From assembly GCA_937901745.1 (NCBI GenBank), contig CALGSZ010000055.1:86513-150512 (forward strand): 64,000 bases of DNA, in the 5' to 3' direction. The stretch comes from an uncultured Chloroflexota bacterium (GTDB lineage Bacteria > Chloroflexota > Chloroflexia > Thermomicrobiales > UBA6265). A program made the translations under genes and the position numbers. The notes beneath the pieces were generated by a model. That model was not told the DNA's origin and ran no database searches. It saw nothing but the letters and a program-made list of their open reading frames with translations. Below are positions 7,854-17,053 of the stretch, in pieces (the stretch's first letter is position 1; each line of letters begins with the position of its first letter).

Positions 7854-10250
7854 CTAATGCTCGCGTAGGTGCGCGACCGTAACGCCCTCGCCTCCAAGCT
7901 GCGGTTCGGCCAACTCGTAGCGGGCGACGAGCGGGCTCGCGCTCAGCACGTCGCGCACCGCTTGTCGTAGCGCCCCGGTTCCCTTGCCGTGGATGATGCG
8001 AACGAGGGGCAGACCGGCCCGGTAGGCATCGTCCAAGTAGCGCTCGAGCTCGGCCTCGATATCAGCGACGCGCTGCCCGCGTAGATCGATTTCCATCGGG
8101 ACGTGGCCCGGCGCAGCTGGTTGGAAGACGACGCGCGGCGTGGATTGCGTCTTGGCTCGCCCCAATCGCTCCAGCGACTCGAGCGGCTGGCGCAGCTTGA
8201 GCGATCCCAGCTGCACTTCCGCAAACCCATCCTCGACCGAGATCACTTCGCCCTCTTGCCCGAGCCTGGTCAAGCGGACGCGGTCGCCGGGCCGAATCTC
8301 TCCGGCCTGCGGGCGCGCGGATGACTGCACGCGCCGTCGCCGGAAGGAGCGCACGGCCTCCGCCGCCTGTTCTGCTTCCTGGCGGCGCTCCTCGACTTGC
8401 TCGCGAGCGACGCCGCCCATGCTCCGCTCGCGCTCCAGGCGACGCAGCAGATCTCGCACTTGCGCTAGCTCGGCTTCCGCTTCTTGCAGTGCTTCCTCGC
8501 GGGCAGTGGCGCGCTCACGCTCCGCCTCTCGCAGCTCTCGCTCGACTTCCCGACGCAGCTGCTCGGCCTCGCGCCTCACCTGCTCTGCCCGACGGAGCGC
8601 GGCCTCGGCCTCATCCCTACGCCGCCGGATGTCCTGCAGCAGCGTGTCAGCTCGGATCGCGTCCGGGTTGAGGAGCGCGGCCGCCTGGTCCAGCACCTCT
8701 TTCGGCATGCCAAGGCGTCGCGCGATCGCCAGCGCATTCGACTGACCGGGAACGCCGATCGTCAAGCGATAGGTCGGCGCCAAGGTCTTCACGTCGAACT
8801 CGACGCTCGCGTTCTCGACACCTGGCGTCTGGTAGGCGAACGCCTTCAACTCCGAGTAGTGCGTCGTAGCGATCACGAGCGGGCCCAGCTCGAGCAGCCG
8901 CATGATCAGCGCGCGGGCGAGCGCCGAACCCTCTTGCGGGTCCGTACCGGCGCCGAGCTCATCGAGCAGCACCAGGCTGTCCGGCGTGACCGCGTGCAGC
9001 ATCGCGATGACCGTCCTCATGTGAGCGGAGAAGGTCGAGAGATTCTGCGCGATGCTCTGCTCGTCGCCGATGTCAGCAAAGACGGCCGGGAAGACGCTCA
9101 GCACCGAGCCCTCGTCGGCCGGGACGAACAGCCCGGTCTGCGCCATCAACGCCAGCAAGCCGACTGTCTTCAGCGCCACGGTCTTGCCACCGGTGTTCGG
9201 CCCAGTGATCACCAGGATGCGGTACGTCTCGCCGAGGTGAATGTCGATCGGGACGACTGTCTTCGGGTCGAGCAGCGGATGGCGAGCCTGCTTCAGGGCA
9301 ACGCGATGGGTCGGGTGGCCGTTCTCGCTTTCTGGCGGCCCGCTCCAAAGTTGCGGTCGAGTCGCCCGCTGCGCGAACGCAAGCCGTGCCTTGGCCATCG
9401 CCAAGTCCAGGGCGGCGATGGCTTCCACCGTGCTGATCAGTGAGTGTGCATGCTGGCCGACCCGCTGGCTGAGCGCGTCGAGGATCCGCTCGATTTCGTG
9501 CTGCTCGGCGAGCTGCGCCTCACGCCACTTGTTGTTGAGCTCGACGACCTCCATCGGCTCGATGAAGAGCGTCTGGCCGCTCGCCGAGGTGTCGTGGATG
9601 ATCCCCGGCACCTGTGCGCGCGCCTCTGCCTTGACGGGGATGACATAGCGCCCATCGCGCGTGGTAATGATGGCGTCCTGCAACGCGGCAGCGTAACGGC
9701 CGCCGGAGACGATACGTTGCAGCCGGTCCATCAAGCGGGACTGCGCGATGCGCACCTCGCGCCGGATCCGACCCAGCGCCTCGCTCGCCGTGTCGAGGAC
9801 TTCGCCGCGCGGCCCAATCGAGCGGTTGATGTCCGCCTCGAGATCGGGAAGATCGGCCAGGTGCTCGGCGAACTCGAGCAGCAGCGGGAAGCGAGACTCG
9901 GCCTCGGGCAGCCGGAAGAGGGTTTTCCGGAGCGTACGCGCCGCGGAAACGGTATCGCCGATCTCGAGCAAATCGGCGGGCTGCAACCGCCCACCCTTCT
10001 CTGCCCGCTCGACATGTGAGCGGATATCACGCGCGCCGCCGACCGTCAGGTCCGGGACGGCGGTCAGGAGCTCAACGGCCTCGGATGTGACGTCGAGGAG
10101 ATAGCGAACCTGCGACGGGTCGCCACTCGGCCCAAGCTCGCGGGCGCGCTCGGCGGCGACCGAGTACCGACACTGCTCGGCGAGGCGGCGCAGGATTTCA
10201 GGAAACTCGAGCTTTGTTAGGACAGCGTGATGCCAGGTCGGTTGTTCCAC
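7854..10250 (-). CDS. mutS2: MutS2 endonuclease
   Basis: MutS-family ATPase with a nuclease domain, linked in other bacteria to suppression of homologous recombination and to rescue of collided ribosomes. The 798-residue protein has the MutS core and ABC ATPase with Walker A G-P-N-T-G-G-K-T at 350-357 and the downstream LLDELGAGTDP motif. A long charged coiled coil of Arg/Glu/Ala follows at about 520-640. A C-terminal Smr domain (about 715-798) has EIDLRG and IIHGKGTG. The mismatch-recognition domain of MutS is absent, as expected. GTG start. It is 9 nt downstream of cvpA, the same order as in Bacillus. Confidence 0.96.
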   Translation of the reverse strand: MEQPTWHHAVLTKLEFPEILRRLAEQCRYSVAAERARELGPSGDPSQVRYLLDVTSEAVELLTAVPDLTVGGARDIRSHVERAEKGGRLQPADLLEIGDTVSAARTLRKTLFRLPEAESRFPLLLEFAEHLADLPDLEADINRSIGPRGEVLDTASEALGRIRREVRIAQSRLMDRLQRIVSGGRYAAALQDAIITTRDGRYVIPVKAEARAQVPGIIHDTSASGQTLFIEPMEVVELNNKWREAQLAEQHEIERILDALSQRVGQHAHSLISTVEAIAALDLAMAKARLAFAQRATRPQLWSGPPESENGHPTHRVALKQARHPLLDPKTVVPIDIHLGETYRILVITGPNTGGKTVALKTVGLLALMAQTGLFVPADEGSVLSVFPAVFADIGDEQSIAQNLSTFSAHMRTVIAMLHAVTPDSLVLLDELGAGTDPQEGSALARALIMRLLELGPLVIATTHYSELKAFAYQTPGVENASVEFDVKTLAPTYRLTIGVPGQSNALAIARRLGMPKEVLDQAAALLNPDAIRADTLLQDIRRRRDEAEAALRRAEQVRREAEQLRREVERELREAERERATAREEALQEAEAELAQVRDLLRRLERERSMGGVAREQVEERRQEAEQAAEAVRSFRRRRVQSSARPQAGEIRPGDRVRLTRLGQEGEVISVEDGFAEVQLGSLKLRQPLESLERLGRAKTQSTPRVVFQPAAPGHVPMEIDLRGQRVADIEAELERYLDDAYRAGLPLVRIIHGKGTGALRQAVRDVLSASPLVARYELAEPQLGGEGVTVAHLREH

Positions 10251-10259
10251 CGAGTGGAA

Positions 10260-10835
10260 TTACCCCTCTGGCACTCCACCAGCAAGGATCGGCGGCAGTC
10301 CACCGGGGAACCAGGGGGCCAGGAGCCGCGTAAAGAACGGCGCCAGATCCAAGAACACCGGGACAAGGGTCGAGCCGTCGATCTGAGCCCGCACGAAGCG
10401 GACGACGGTGTCCCGTCCTGCCACGTCGAACGTCTGGTTGAGCGCCTGCAACGTGATTGCCAACAACATCGCCGCCAGGGTCGTCGCCAGCGCGGAGACG
10501 ATCACGCCGAGGGCGGCGCCGCCGATATTATCGAGGATTTCTATCCGACGTGGCAGCCGGAAGCCTTGCAGCCAGCGAGAGACGACAATCGTGAACGCGG
10601 TCGAGAAGACGAACAGGAGCAGAAGGAAGAAGACAAGGTAGCCAGTTTCCCGGCCCATCGTCGTGATGTGGGCGCGGACGGCGTCCGAGAGAGGACGGTA
10701 GAACGCTGCCGCGAGCACCGAGCCGAAGTAGATGGCGATGATCGCCGAGGTGACCCGCGTCACGCCGTTGAAGAACCCGAGCCCAATGATCGCGAGGAAC
10801 GCGATGATGATGACGAAATCCATTGCGTTGAACAT
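10260..10835 (-). CDS. cvpA: CvpA family membrane protein
   Basis: Small polytopic membrane protein of the CvpA family (colicin V production related; exact role unclear, envelope-associated). The 191-residue version starts M-F-N-A-M-D-F and has four hydrophobic segments (about 5-25, 28-48, 65-88, 105-130). A soluble C-terminal tail ends in a proline/glycine-rich stretch. I chose the ATG at 10835 because AAAGGG lies about 8 nt upstream; a second ATG at 10823 is possible. Residues upstream in the same frame look non-coding. Precedes mutS2 closely, a conserved pairing. Confidence 0.82.
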   Translation of the reverse strand: MFNAMDFVIIIAFLAIIGLGFFNGVTRVTSAIIAIYFGSVLAAAFYRPLSDAVRAHITTMGRETGYLVFFLLLLFVFSTAFTIVVSRWLQGFRLPRRIEILDNIGGAALGVIVSALATTLAAMLLAITLQALNQTFDVAGRDTVVRFVRAQIDGSTLVPVFLDLAPFFTRLLAPWFPGGLPPILAGGVPEG

Positions 10836-10971
10836 CGCGCAGACCCTTTGACCCCGCGCTACGGCAGGCGCAACGGATGCCACCTCAGGCATCCTGGCCC
10901 TGTACCACCCATCATGGCCATTCTAGGCATGGGTGCATTGGGTGCTCATCACCCTTTAGTGCCAATCACGG

Positions 10972-11001
10972 TTGACACGAACATGTGTTCGTTCCTATAA
11001 T
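10972..11001 (+). promoter_or_regulatory. lexA promoter
   Basis: A consensus sigma-70 promoter: TTGACA at 10972-10977, an 18-nt spacer, and TATAAT at 10996-11001. This is the best promoter match in the window. The SOS operator fills most of the spacer. Confidence 0.9.
10978..10991 (+). promoter_or_regulatory. SOS box (LexA operator)
   Basis: CGAACATGTGTTCG, a perfect 14-nt palindrome that matches the Gram-positive-type SOS operator core GAAC-N4-GTTC. It abuts the -35 and lies inside the promoter spacer, so bound LexA would block RNA polymerase: direct autoregulation. Confidence 0.92.
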
Positions 11002-11060
11002 GGCGGCGCCGGAAACCGGGTTCCCGCCCCGGTTGACCCTAGTGCGAGAGGACACCGTCC

Positions 11061-11696
11061 ATGAAGGAGCTATCGCGTCGGCAGCGCGCAATCCTCGAAT
11101 TCATCGAGCGCTTCCTCGACGAGAACGACTACCCGCCCACGATCCGCGATATCCAGCGCGAGCTCGGCATCTCTTCGACCAGCGTCGTGGATTACAACCT
11201 GAAGGTGCTCGAGGCGCGCAATCTGATTCGCCGCAACCGGAACATCTCCCGCGGCATCGAGCTGGTCGGGCGCGGCTCGCGCCGCAACATCGTCACGATC
11301 CCGGTGATCGGTCAGATCGCCGCCGGTGCCCCGATTCCGGTCCCGGAGGACCTGGAGACCGCCGAGGCGGACGAGACGATCGAGCTGAGCGCGGATCTGG
11401 TTCCGGACAGTGGGCGTGGCCTGTTCGCTCTGCGCGTCAAGGGGCACTCGATGGTCGACGCGCTGATCAACGACGGCGACATCGTGCTGCTGCGTAAGCA
11501 GGAAACTTGCGAGAACGGCGACACGGTCGCGGTCTGGTTGAAAGACCAGAAGGAAACCACCCTCAAGAAGTTCTACCACGAGGGTAATCGCATCCGGCTC
11601 CAGCCCGCGAACGTGACGATGGAGCCGATCTACACCGATCCGGAGAACGTCGAGATCCAGGGGAAGCTCGTCACTGTCGTCCGCGCCATCAGTTAG
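11061..11696 (+). CDS. lexA: LexA repressor
   Basis: Represses SOS genes and cleaves itself when activated by RecA filaments on single-stranded DNA. The 211-residue protein has an N-terminal winged helix (about 1-65, with a recognition region ELGISSTSVVDYNL) and a C-terminal S24 peptidase domain. Visible catalytic features: the Ala-Gly cleavage site at A88-G89 (QIAAGAP), the nucleophile in GHSM (Ser130) and the general-base lysine in TTLKK (about Lys169). Length and motifs match the Gram-positive class. The 5' leader is about 50 nt with the start after GAGAGGAC. The operator upstream shows autoregulation. Confidence 0.98.
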   Translation: MKELSRRQRAILEFIERFLDENDYPPTIRDIQRELGISSTSVVDYNLKVLEARNLIRRNRNISRGIELVGRGSRRNIVTIPVIGQIAAGAPIPVPEDLETAEADETIELSADLVPDSGRGLFALRVKGHSMVDALINDGDIVLLRKQETCENGDTVAVWLKDQKETTLKKFYHEGNRIRLQPANVTMEPIYTDPENVEIQGKLVTVVRAIS

Positions 11697-11784
11697 GCGT
11701 CGGTCGGCATAGGCCTGTTGCTAAAGCACCGGCCGCGAGCCGACGGCAGCCTTCACGCCGGAAGGCAGAAGAGCACCTAGCCGC

Positions 11785-13275
11785 GTGATGGCGCTCAGAG
11801 CACCTCGCAACCTGGGTCAATCTCCGGAGTCGGTTGCGTTCGCTGCCGGTCTGATCGTCTACCTCGCCTGTCTCGCTTGGTTACCGCATTTCATCGAGCG
11901 GCTCACCCCACTGACCGGGGATGAGCCGTTTTACGTTATGACAGCGATCAGCCTGATCGAAGACGGCGACCTGGATGAGACCAACAACTACGCCGAGCGC
12001 GACTACGACCGCTTCTATCCGGAAGGTGGTCCAACAGACAAAGGGTGGGACGCCTATCCTGACCCGCTCCCGCCGCACGCCACGCAATCCACGCGGCCAG
12101 GTCTTTACAGCAAACACGGCCTCGGGCTGACGCTGCTGATCGCGCTGCCCTACGCCGTGGGCGGCCGACCGCTGACGTTGGTCGTGCTCGCGCTGGTCGC
12201 GGCTCTAATCGCCGCCAATATGGCGCTCCTCGCGCGGCGGTATTCAGGCTCGAACGCAATTGCGCTCGTAGTCGCGCTCGCGCTGAGCCTGACAGCACCG
12301 CTCCTGCCGTTCTCATTGCTGATCTTCCCCGAGATGCCGGCGGCGCTGTGCATCGTCTACGCGCTGCGACGGCTGCTCGAGCCGCGAAATGCGTGGTGGC
12401 AGTGGCTGCTCATCGGCTGCGGGTCGGCCGCCCTGCCGTGGCTGCATTACAGGCTCGTACCGGTAAGCCTATCGTTGGCGGCCATCGCCGTCATCCTTCA
12501 CCGCCACACGATCACGCGCTGGCAGGCAGCGGCCGCGCTCACCGCTCCCGCCGTGGGAGCGGTGTCGCTCGTCTTGTGGTTCACATACCTCTACGGCCGG
12601 CCATTACCGCCCGCGGCGGACCACGCCGGCTTTTCGGGCCCGCTCGGCACGATCAACGGCCTGGCTGGTCTTTTCTTAGACCAGCAGTGGGGAGCCTGGA
12701 TCGCAAACCCGCTGCTCTTCCTCGCCGTCGCCACGGCGATTCTCTTCGCGACCGCCTACCCACGCGATGCCGTCGCGCTCGCCGTGGTCGCCGGTCCATA
12801 CCTCGGCATCGTCGCGGCATACCGCGTCTGGTGGGGCGAGTGGAACCCGCCAGCGCGCTATCTTGTGGACGTAGTTCCCTTGGTCGCGGCGCCGCTCGCG
12901 TGGTGGCTGGGGCGCGCCAGCCAACTCAGTCGCTGGATCGCTCTCGCGCTGACTATGATTCCGGCGGCCGCCGTGATGGCGACGTTCATTGACGATCCGC
13001 AGCTGATGTACAACCACCCGGACGGCACCGCACGGCTGTTCGAGAACTGGGCGGAGCGATTCGATCTGCCGCTCGACCGCCTGATCCCGTCCTACGTGTT
13101 CTACAGCGCGAGTCCCGCTTCCGAGCGGCTCTTCTTCGCCCTAGCCGCCATCGCTTGGCTCGCGGCCGTCACATACGCGTGCTGGCTTGCGGTTCGCTCG
13201 ACGCAGGGATCGACCGACCCTCCCACGGTCCAACCCATTCAGTCCACGAGAGCGGGCGCGGCGTCAGTAGCGTGA
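11785..13275 (+). CDS. Polytopic membrane glycosyltransferase-like protein (GT-C fold)
   Basis: A 496-residue integral membrane protein with about 10-12 hydrophobic segments. The first extracytoplasmic loop after helix 1 has an acidic motif T-G-D-E-P-F-Y (about residues 47-53), resembling the catalytic D-E of GT-C enzymes that use lipid-linked sugars (PMT/ArnT families). This suggests sugar transfer at the outer face of the membrane. The donor, acceptor and subfamily cannot be fixed. The start has adjacent GTG and ATG codons (11785 and 11788) with a weak AAGAG upstream. It stands alone between lexA and the DUF4126 gene. Confidence 0.6.
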   Translation: MMALRAPRNLGQSPESVAFAAGLIVYLACLAWLPHFIERLTPLTGDEPFYVMTAISLIEDGDLDETNNYAERDYDRFYPEGGPTDKGWDAYPDPLPPHATQSTRPGLYSKHGLGLTLLIALPYAVGGRPLTLVVLALVAALIAANMALLARRYSGSNAIALVVALALSLTAPLLPFSLLIFPEMPAALCIVYALRRLLEPRNAWWQWLLIGCGSAALPWLHYRLVPVSLSLAAIAVILHRHTITRWQAAAALTAPAVGAVSLVLWFTYLYGRPLPPAADHAGFSGPLGTINGLAGLFLDQQWGAWIANPLLFLAVATAILFATAYPRDAVALAVVAGPYLGIVAAYRVWWGEWNPPARYLVDVVPLVAAPLAWWLGRASQLSRWIALALTMIPAAAVMATFIDDPQLMYNHPDGTARLFENWAERFDLPLDRLIPSYVFYSASPASERLFFALAAIAWLAAVTYACWLAVRSTQGSTDPPTVQPIQSTRAGAASVA

Positions 13276-13333
13276 AATTGAGTGTTGCGTTCGAGATGCT
13301 TGGAGCAGGGCGCACAATCGGCGCGGGTCACGA

Positions 13334-13342
13334 TGATATACT
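13334..13342 (+). promoter_or_regulatory. Candidate extended -10 for the DUF4126 gene
   Basis: TGATATACT, an extended -10 (TG-n-TATACT), about 55 nt before the start codon. No strong -35. Confidence 0.4.
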
Positions 13343-13395
13343 CCGCCGGCTGACGATCCGATTAGGGGGCGGAGCGTGACCAGCGGGGGTACCTC

Positions 13396-14004
13396 ATGGA
13401 TAGCTCGGTGCTGACCGGACTCGGCCTGGCACCGCCAGCCGGCCTGAACGCATATATCCCGCTCCTTGTCCTGGCGCTCGCTGATCGGTTCACCGATCAG
13501 GTGACGCTGGAGCGCCCGTACGATTTTCTTTCCTCCACCGCGGGAATAGTCGTTCTGCTTGTCTTGTTGACGATCGAGATTGTCGCGGACAAGGTGCCGG
13601 GCATCGACCACGCGAACGATCTGCTGCAATCGGCGATCCGCCCGGCCGCTGGTGCGATCTCGATGATGGCGGTGACGAACACGGATGACTCACTCAATCC
13701 GGTCGTCGCCATGGTCATCGGTTTGCTTATCGCCGGGGCGGTACACGGCGTCAAGGCAACCTCGCGCCCTGCCATTACGGTCTCCACGAGCGGCGTCGGC
13801 AACCCTCTGATCAGCACGATCGAAGATGGCATCGCCGTCTTCACCTCGATCATGGCCATCCTTGTCCCCATCGTCGCGGTGGCGCTGGTCATCGCGTTCG
13901 GCGCGTTCTTGTGGTGGACGTATCGGCGCATACGTAATCTGAGCCGCTTTCTTGCCAGGACTGGGCGCTCGATGACCTTGCCCAAGAAGTCAAACGGCCA
14001 CTAA
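13396..14004 (+). CDS. DUF4126 family membrane protein
   Basis: A 202-residue protein with four to five hydrophobic segments (about 1-25, 48-65, 108-122, 150-178). Family features are the opening G-L-G-L-A-P-P-A-G-L-N-A-Y-I-P block (residues 8-22), the D-K-V-P-G-I-D-H motif near 65 and the Gly-rich re-entrant-like segments. DUF4126 members have no settled function. The C terminus is basic and cytoplasmic. GGGGG before the ATG can act as ribosome binding site. Followed at 31 nt by the dnaJ-type gene, so possibly co-transcribed. Confidence 0.75.
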   Translation: MDSSVLTGLGLAPPAGLNAYIPLLVLALADRFTDQVTLERPYDFLSSTAGIVVLLVLLTIEIVADKVPGIDHANDLLQSAIRPAAGAISMMAVTNTDDSLNPVVAMVIGLLIAGAVHGVKATSRPAITVSTSGVGNPLISTIEDGIAVFTSIMAILVPIVAVALVIAFGAFLWWTYRRIRNLSRFLARTGRSMTLPKKSNGH

Positions 14005-14035
14005 TATCGAACGCGCAGTAGGCGAGTGAACACCC

Positions 14036-15085
14036 GTGCCGACCGTCCAATTCAAGGACTATTACAAGACTCTCGGAGTCGATCGGAACGCGGACGCGGC
14101 CACGCTCCGCGCCGCCTATCGCCGACTCGCGCGCAAGTACCACCCCGACGTCAACCCAGGCGACAAGGTCGCTGAAGAGCGGTTCAAGGAGATCAACGAG
14201 GCCTACGAGGTCCTCTCCGATCCGGCCAAGCGCAAGATCTACGACCGCTACGGGCACGATTGGGAGAGGTATCAGCAGGCCAACGGCGACGCGTTCGGTC
14301 GACGCGACAGCCGGCGCCACGAGGACTTCGCGTCCTGGTTCACTGGGAGCCCTGGGGAAACGTTCCGCACGGAATTCAGCGAGCACACCGGCAGCTTCTC
14401 CGATTTCTTCCAGACGCTCTTCGGCACCTTCAGCCGGCGCGGCGCCAGTGGCACCCGCGCGGGACGCCGGCGTGGTGAGGATGTCGAAGTCGGCGTTGAG
14501 ATCTCGCTGAGCGAGGCGCTGACCGGAACGAAACGCCAATTCGAGATCCGGACCTCGGATTCCTGCACGACATGCCATGGCATCGGCATCGCTCGCGGAG
14601 CGGTCTGCCCAACCTGCGACGGCTCCGGCAGCGTGCCGCGCTCGAAGACGATCGAGGTCACCATTCCGCCTGGCGTGGCGACAGGATCGCGGGTGCGCAT
14701 TGCCGGACAGGGTGGCGCTGGACACGCCGGCGGCCCGAATGGAGACGTCTATCTCCGCATCAGCGTTCGGCCCGATTCTCGTTTCGAGCGCGACGGGGAT
14801 GATCTGCAGACCGAGCTCGAAGTGCCGCTCTACACCGCGGTGCTCGGCGGCGAAGTGCTCGTGCCGACGCTCCGCGGCCGTGTCGCGCTGACGATTCCCC
14901 CGGAGACGCAGAGCGGTCGTGTCTTCCGGCTTCGTGGCCAGGGAATGCCCCGGCTTCGGCGACCGAAGGAGCGCGGCGACCTGCTGGTCCGGGTCAAGGT
15001 CGTCATTCCCACGCAGCTCACCGAGCGTGAGCGGGCCCTCTTCCGCCAGCTGCGAGATCTCCGTCCCGCCACCGGCCGGTCCTAA
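14036..15085 (+). CDS. DnaJ-type (Hsp40) co-chaperone with reduced zinc region
   Basis: Stimulates the ATPase of DnaK and delivers substrates to it. The 349-residue protein has an N-terminal J domain (about 8-73) with the essential HPD at residues 36-38 and a G/R-rich linker. Two CxxCxG motifs (C-T-T-C-H-G and C-P-T-C-D-G) follow near 180-205. Two C-terminal beta-domains follow (about 205-340, with DVYLRISV and GDLLVRVKV). Canonical DnaJ has four CxxCxG repeats that bind two zincs; only two are present, enough for one zinc at most, so this is between DnaJ and CbpA in layout. GTG start. No dnaK or grpE is adjacent. Confidence 0.88.
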   Translation: MPTVQFKDYYKTLGVDRNADAATLRAAYRRLARKYHPDVNPGDKVAEERFKEINEAYEVLSDPAKRKIYDRYGHDWERYQQANGDAFGRRDSRRHEDFASWFTGSPGETFRTEFSEHTGSFSDFFQTLFGTFSRRGASGTRAGRRRGEDVEVGVEISLSEALTGTKRQFEIRTSDSCTTCHGIGIARGAVCPTCDGSGSVPRSKTIEVTIPPGVATGSRVRIAGQGGAGHAGGPNGDVYLRISVRPDSRFERDGDDLQTELEVPLYTAVLGGEVLVPTLRGRVALTIPPETQSGRVFRLRGQGMPRLRRPKERGDLLVRVKVVIPTQLTERERALFRQLRDLRPATGRS

Positions 15086-15145
15086 TTGCATTTCCTCCCC
15101 AACCCGGACCGGCGTAACAGGTACCGAAGAGCGCCAAACCTCGGG

Positions 15146-15151
15146 TATAGT
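15146..15151 (+). promoter_or_regulatory. Candidate -10 box for purA
   Basis: TATAGT about 68 nt before the purA start. The -35 region is weak, so this is a tentative promoter for the purA-fabZ-glycosyltransferase group. Confidence 0.35.
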
Positions 15152-15218
15152 GCCCTGCGCGAGACCGGAGCCACGCTCCGGCTATCTGTGTGTTGAGGGG
15201 AGTCACAGGAACGCCGCG

Positions 15219-16541
15219 ATGCCAGCTACGATCGTCATGGGGGGTCAATGGGGGGATGAGGGCAAGGGCAAGCTGACGGACGCCCTGGCAAAGCATGCCG
15301 ACATCGTGGTACGCGCCAACGGCGGCAGCAACGCCGGCCACACGATCTCCACACCGGACGGCGTTTTCAAGATGCATCTGGTCCCGTCCGGGATTCTCAA
15401 TCCAAGCTGCACCTGCATCATCGGCGCCGGGGTCGTCGTCGATCCCCGAGATTTGCTGACTGAGATTGACGGCCTCCGCTCGCGAGGCGTGTCCACTGAT
15501 CGGCTGCTCATCTCCGACCGGGCGCACCTCGTACTGCCGTACCATCCCCTGCTCGACCGCGCGGAGGAAAAGGCGCGGAGCGACCAGAAGATCGGAACCA
15601 CCCTGCGCGGCATCGGTCCCGCGTACTCCGACAAGGTTGCGCGGCGTGGCGTCCGGATCGGCGACCTGCTGGACGAAGCCACGCTGCTCCGAAAGTTGAC
15701 CAGCGAGATCGCCGCGAAGAACCGCCTGCTCTCGCAGCTCTACGGCGAGGAAACCCTCGATCTCACGGAGACGTACCGCAACTTGGTCGAGATGGGAGCC
15801 CGCCTGCGTCCCCACGTCGCGGCGACGGAGATGGTCGTCCAGGACGCCCTCGCTGCCGGCCAGGAAGTCTTGATCGAGTGCGCTCAGGGAGCGATGCTCG
15901 ACGTGGACTACGGCACCTACCCGTATGTCACGTCCTCCTCCCCGACCGCGGCGGGCGCTTGCCAAGGCGCGGGGGTCGCGCCGACTCAGGTCAGCCGCGT
16001 TGTCGCCGTCTACAAGGCGTACAGCACCCGCGTCGGCAGCGGACCGATGCCGACCGAGCTCAAGGACGCCATTGGAGACGAGATCCGTGAGCGCGGCCGG
16101 GAGTACGGCACGACGACCGGGCGGCCGCGACGCACCGGCTGGTTCGACGCTGTCGCTGCGCGTTATGTCGCGCGACTGAACGGTGTCACCGAGATCGCTC
16201 TAACGTTGCTGGACGTTCTCGACACCTTCGACGAGATCAAGGTCTGTACCGCCTATCGCTTGAACGAGGTCACGCTCACCCACCTGCCAGCGCGGGAAGA
16301 TCTGCTCGCGCAGGTGGTTCCAGAGTTCACCACCCTGCCCGGCTGGAAGACGGATACGACCGGCGCCCGGCGCGCGGAGGACCTGCCACCAGCCGCCAGG
16401 GGCTACATCTCGTTCCTCGAAGAGCAAATCGGCGTCCCGATCACGATGGTCGGGGTCGGCCCCGACCGCGAGCAGCTGATTCCGCTCCGCGAATCAGCCG
16501 CGATTCTGCAGGTTGGCTCGCAGCCAGCGACCCGGCCTTGA
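15219..16541 (+). CDS. purA: Adenylosuccinate synthetase
   Basis: Converts IMP, aspartate and GTP to adenylosuccinate, the first step from IMP to AMP. The 440-residue protein starts M-P-A-T-I-V and has the GTP-binding signature G-G-Q-W-G-D-E-G-K-G-K (about 8-18) and the general-base/NAGH block (about 37-41). The phosphate loop K-I-G-T-T-L-R-G-I-G-P-A-Y is near 125-137 and RPRRTGWFD is in the C-terminal half. Full length for the family. The frame is open upstream into dnaJ, but this ATG begins the conserved domain and follows a run of GGGG about 20 nt earlier. Leads an apparent operon with fabZ (30 nt) and a glycosyltransferase. Confidence 0.97.
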   Translation: MPATIVMGGQWGDEGKGKLTDALAKHADIVVRANGGSNAGHTISTPDGVFKMHLVPSGILNPSCTCIIGAGVVVDPRDLLTEIDGLRSRGVSTDRLLISDRAHLVLPYHPLLDRAEEKARSDQKIGTTLRGIGPAYSDKVARRGVRIGDLLDEATLLRKLTSEIAAKNRLLSQLYGEETLDLTETYRNLVEMGARLRPHVAATEMVVQDALAAGQEVLIECAQGAMLDVDYGTYPYVTSSSPTAAGACQGAGVAPTQVSRVVAVYKAYSTRVGSGPMPTELKDAIGDEIRERGREYGTTTGRPRRTGWFDAVAARYVARLNGVTEIALTLLDVLDTFDEIKVCTAYRLNEVTLTHLPAREDLLAQVVPEFTTLPGWKTDTTGARRAEDLPPAARGYISFLEEQIGVPITMVGVGPDREQLIPLRESAAILQVGSQPATRP

Positions 16542-16571
16542 GCGCCGGCCATGAGAGGGAGCAGGCAGACG

Positions 16572-17030
16572 ATGGATCAGCCGACGATTCTCGATGCGGC
16601 CGCGATTCAGCGGATCATCCCCCACCGGTATCCCTTCCTGCTGGTGGACAAGGTGATTGAGATCGAGCCGGGTAAACGCGCGGTCGGCATCAAGAACGTG
16701 ACCATCAACGAGCCGTTCTTCCAGGGGCATTTCCCGGAGTACCCGGTCATGCCGGGGGTACTCATCGTCGAGGCGCTCGCGCAGGTCGGCGCGGTCGCGA
16801 TCCTGATGGTCGAGGAGTTCAAGGGCCGGATCGCTTTCTTCGCCGGGCTCGACAACGTGCGCTGGAAGCGGCAAGTCAAGCCAGGCGACACACTGCGGCT
16901 GGAAGTCGAGGTCGGACAGATCCGGCGAAGCATCGGCACCGGCACTGGTACCGCGACCGTGGACGGCGAGCTTGCCTGCCGCGGTGAGTTCATGTTCGCG
17001 GTCGGCCCCGCCCAATCGAGCAATTCCTAA
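16572..17030 (+). CDS. fabZ: 3-hydroxyacyl-ACP dehydratase FabZ
   Basis: Removes water from 3-hydroxyacyl-ACP in type II fatty acid elongation. The 152-residue hot-dog-fold protein has HRYPFLLVDKV (about 19-29), the catalytic His in G-H-F-P and the Glu/Gln helix V-M-P-G-V-L-I-V-E-A-L-A-Q (about 64-76). Start at ATG 16572 follows GGGAGCAGG; an upstream in-frame ATG at 16551 is less likely. No other fab genes are adjacent, so this is a dispersed fatty-acid gene placed between purA and a glycosyltransferase. Confidence 0.96.
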   Translation: MDQPTILDAAAIQRIIPHRYPFLLVDKVIEIEPGKRAVGIKNVTINEPFFQGHFPEYPVMPGVLIVEALAQVGAVAILMVEEFKGRIAFFAGLDNVRWKRQVKPGDTLRLEVEVGQIRRSIGTGTGTATVDGELACRGEFMFAVGPAQSSNS

Positions 17031-17053
17031 TCGGCACGCATCCGGAGCGCGGC

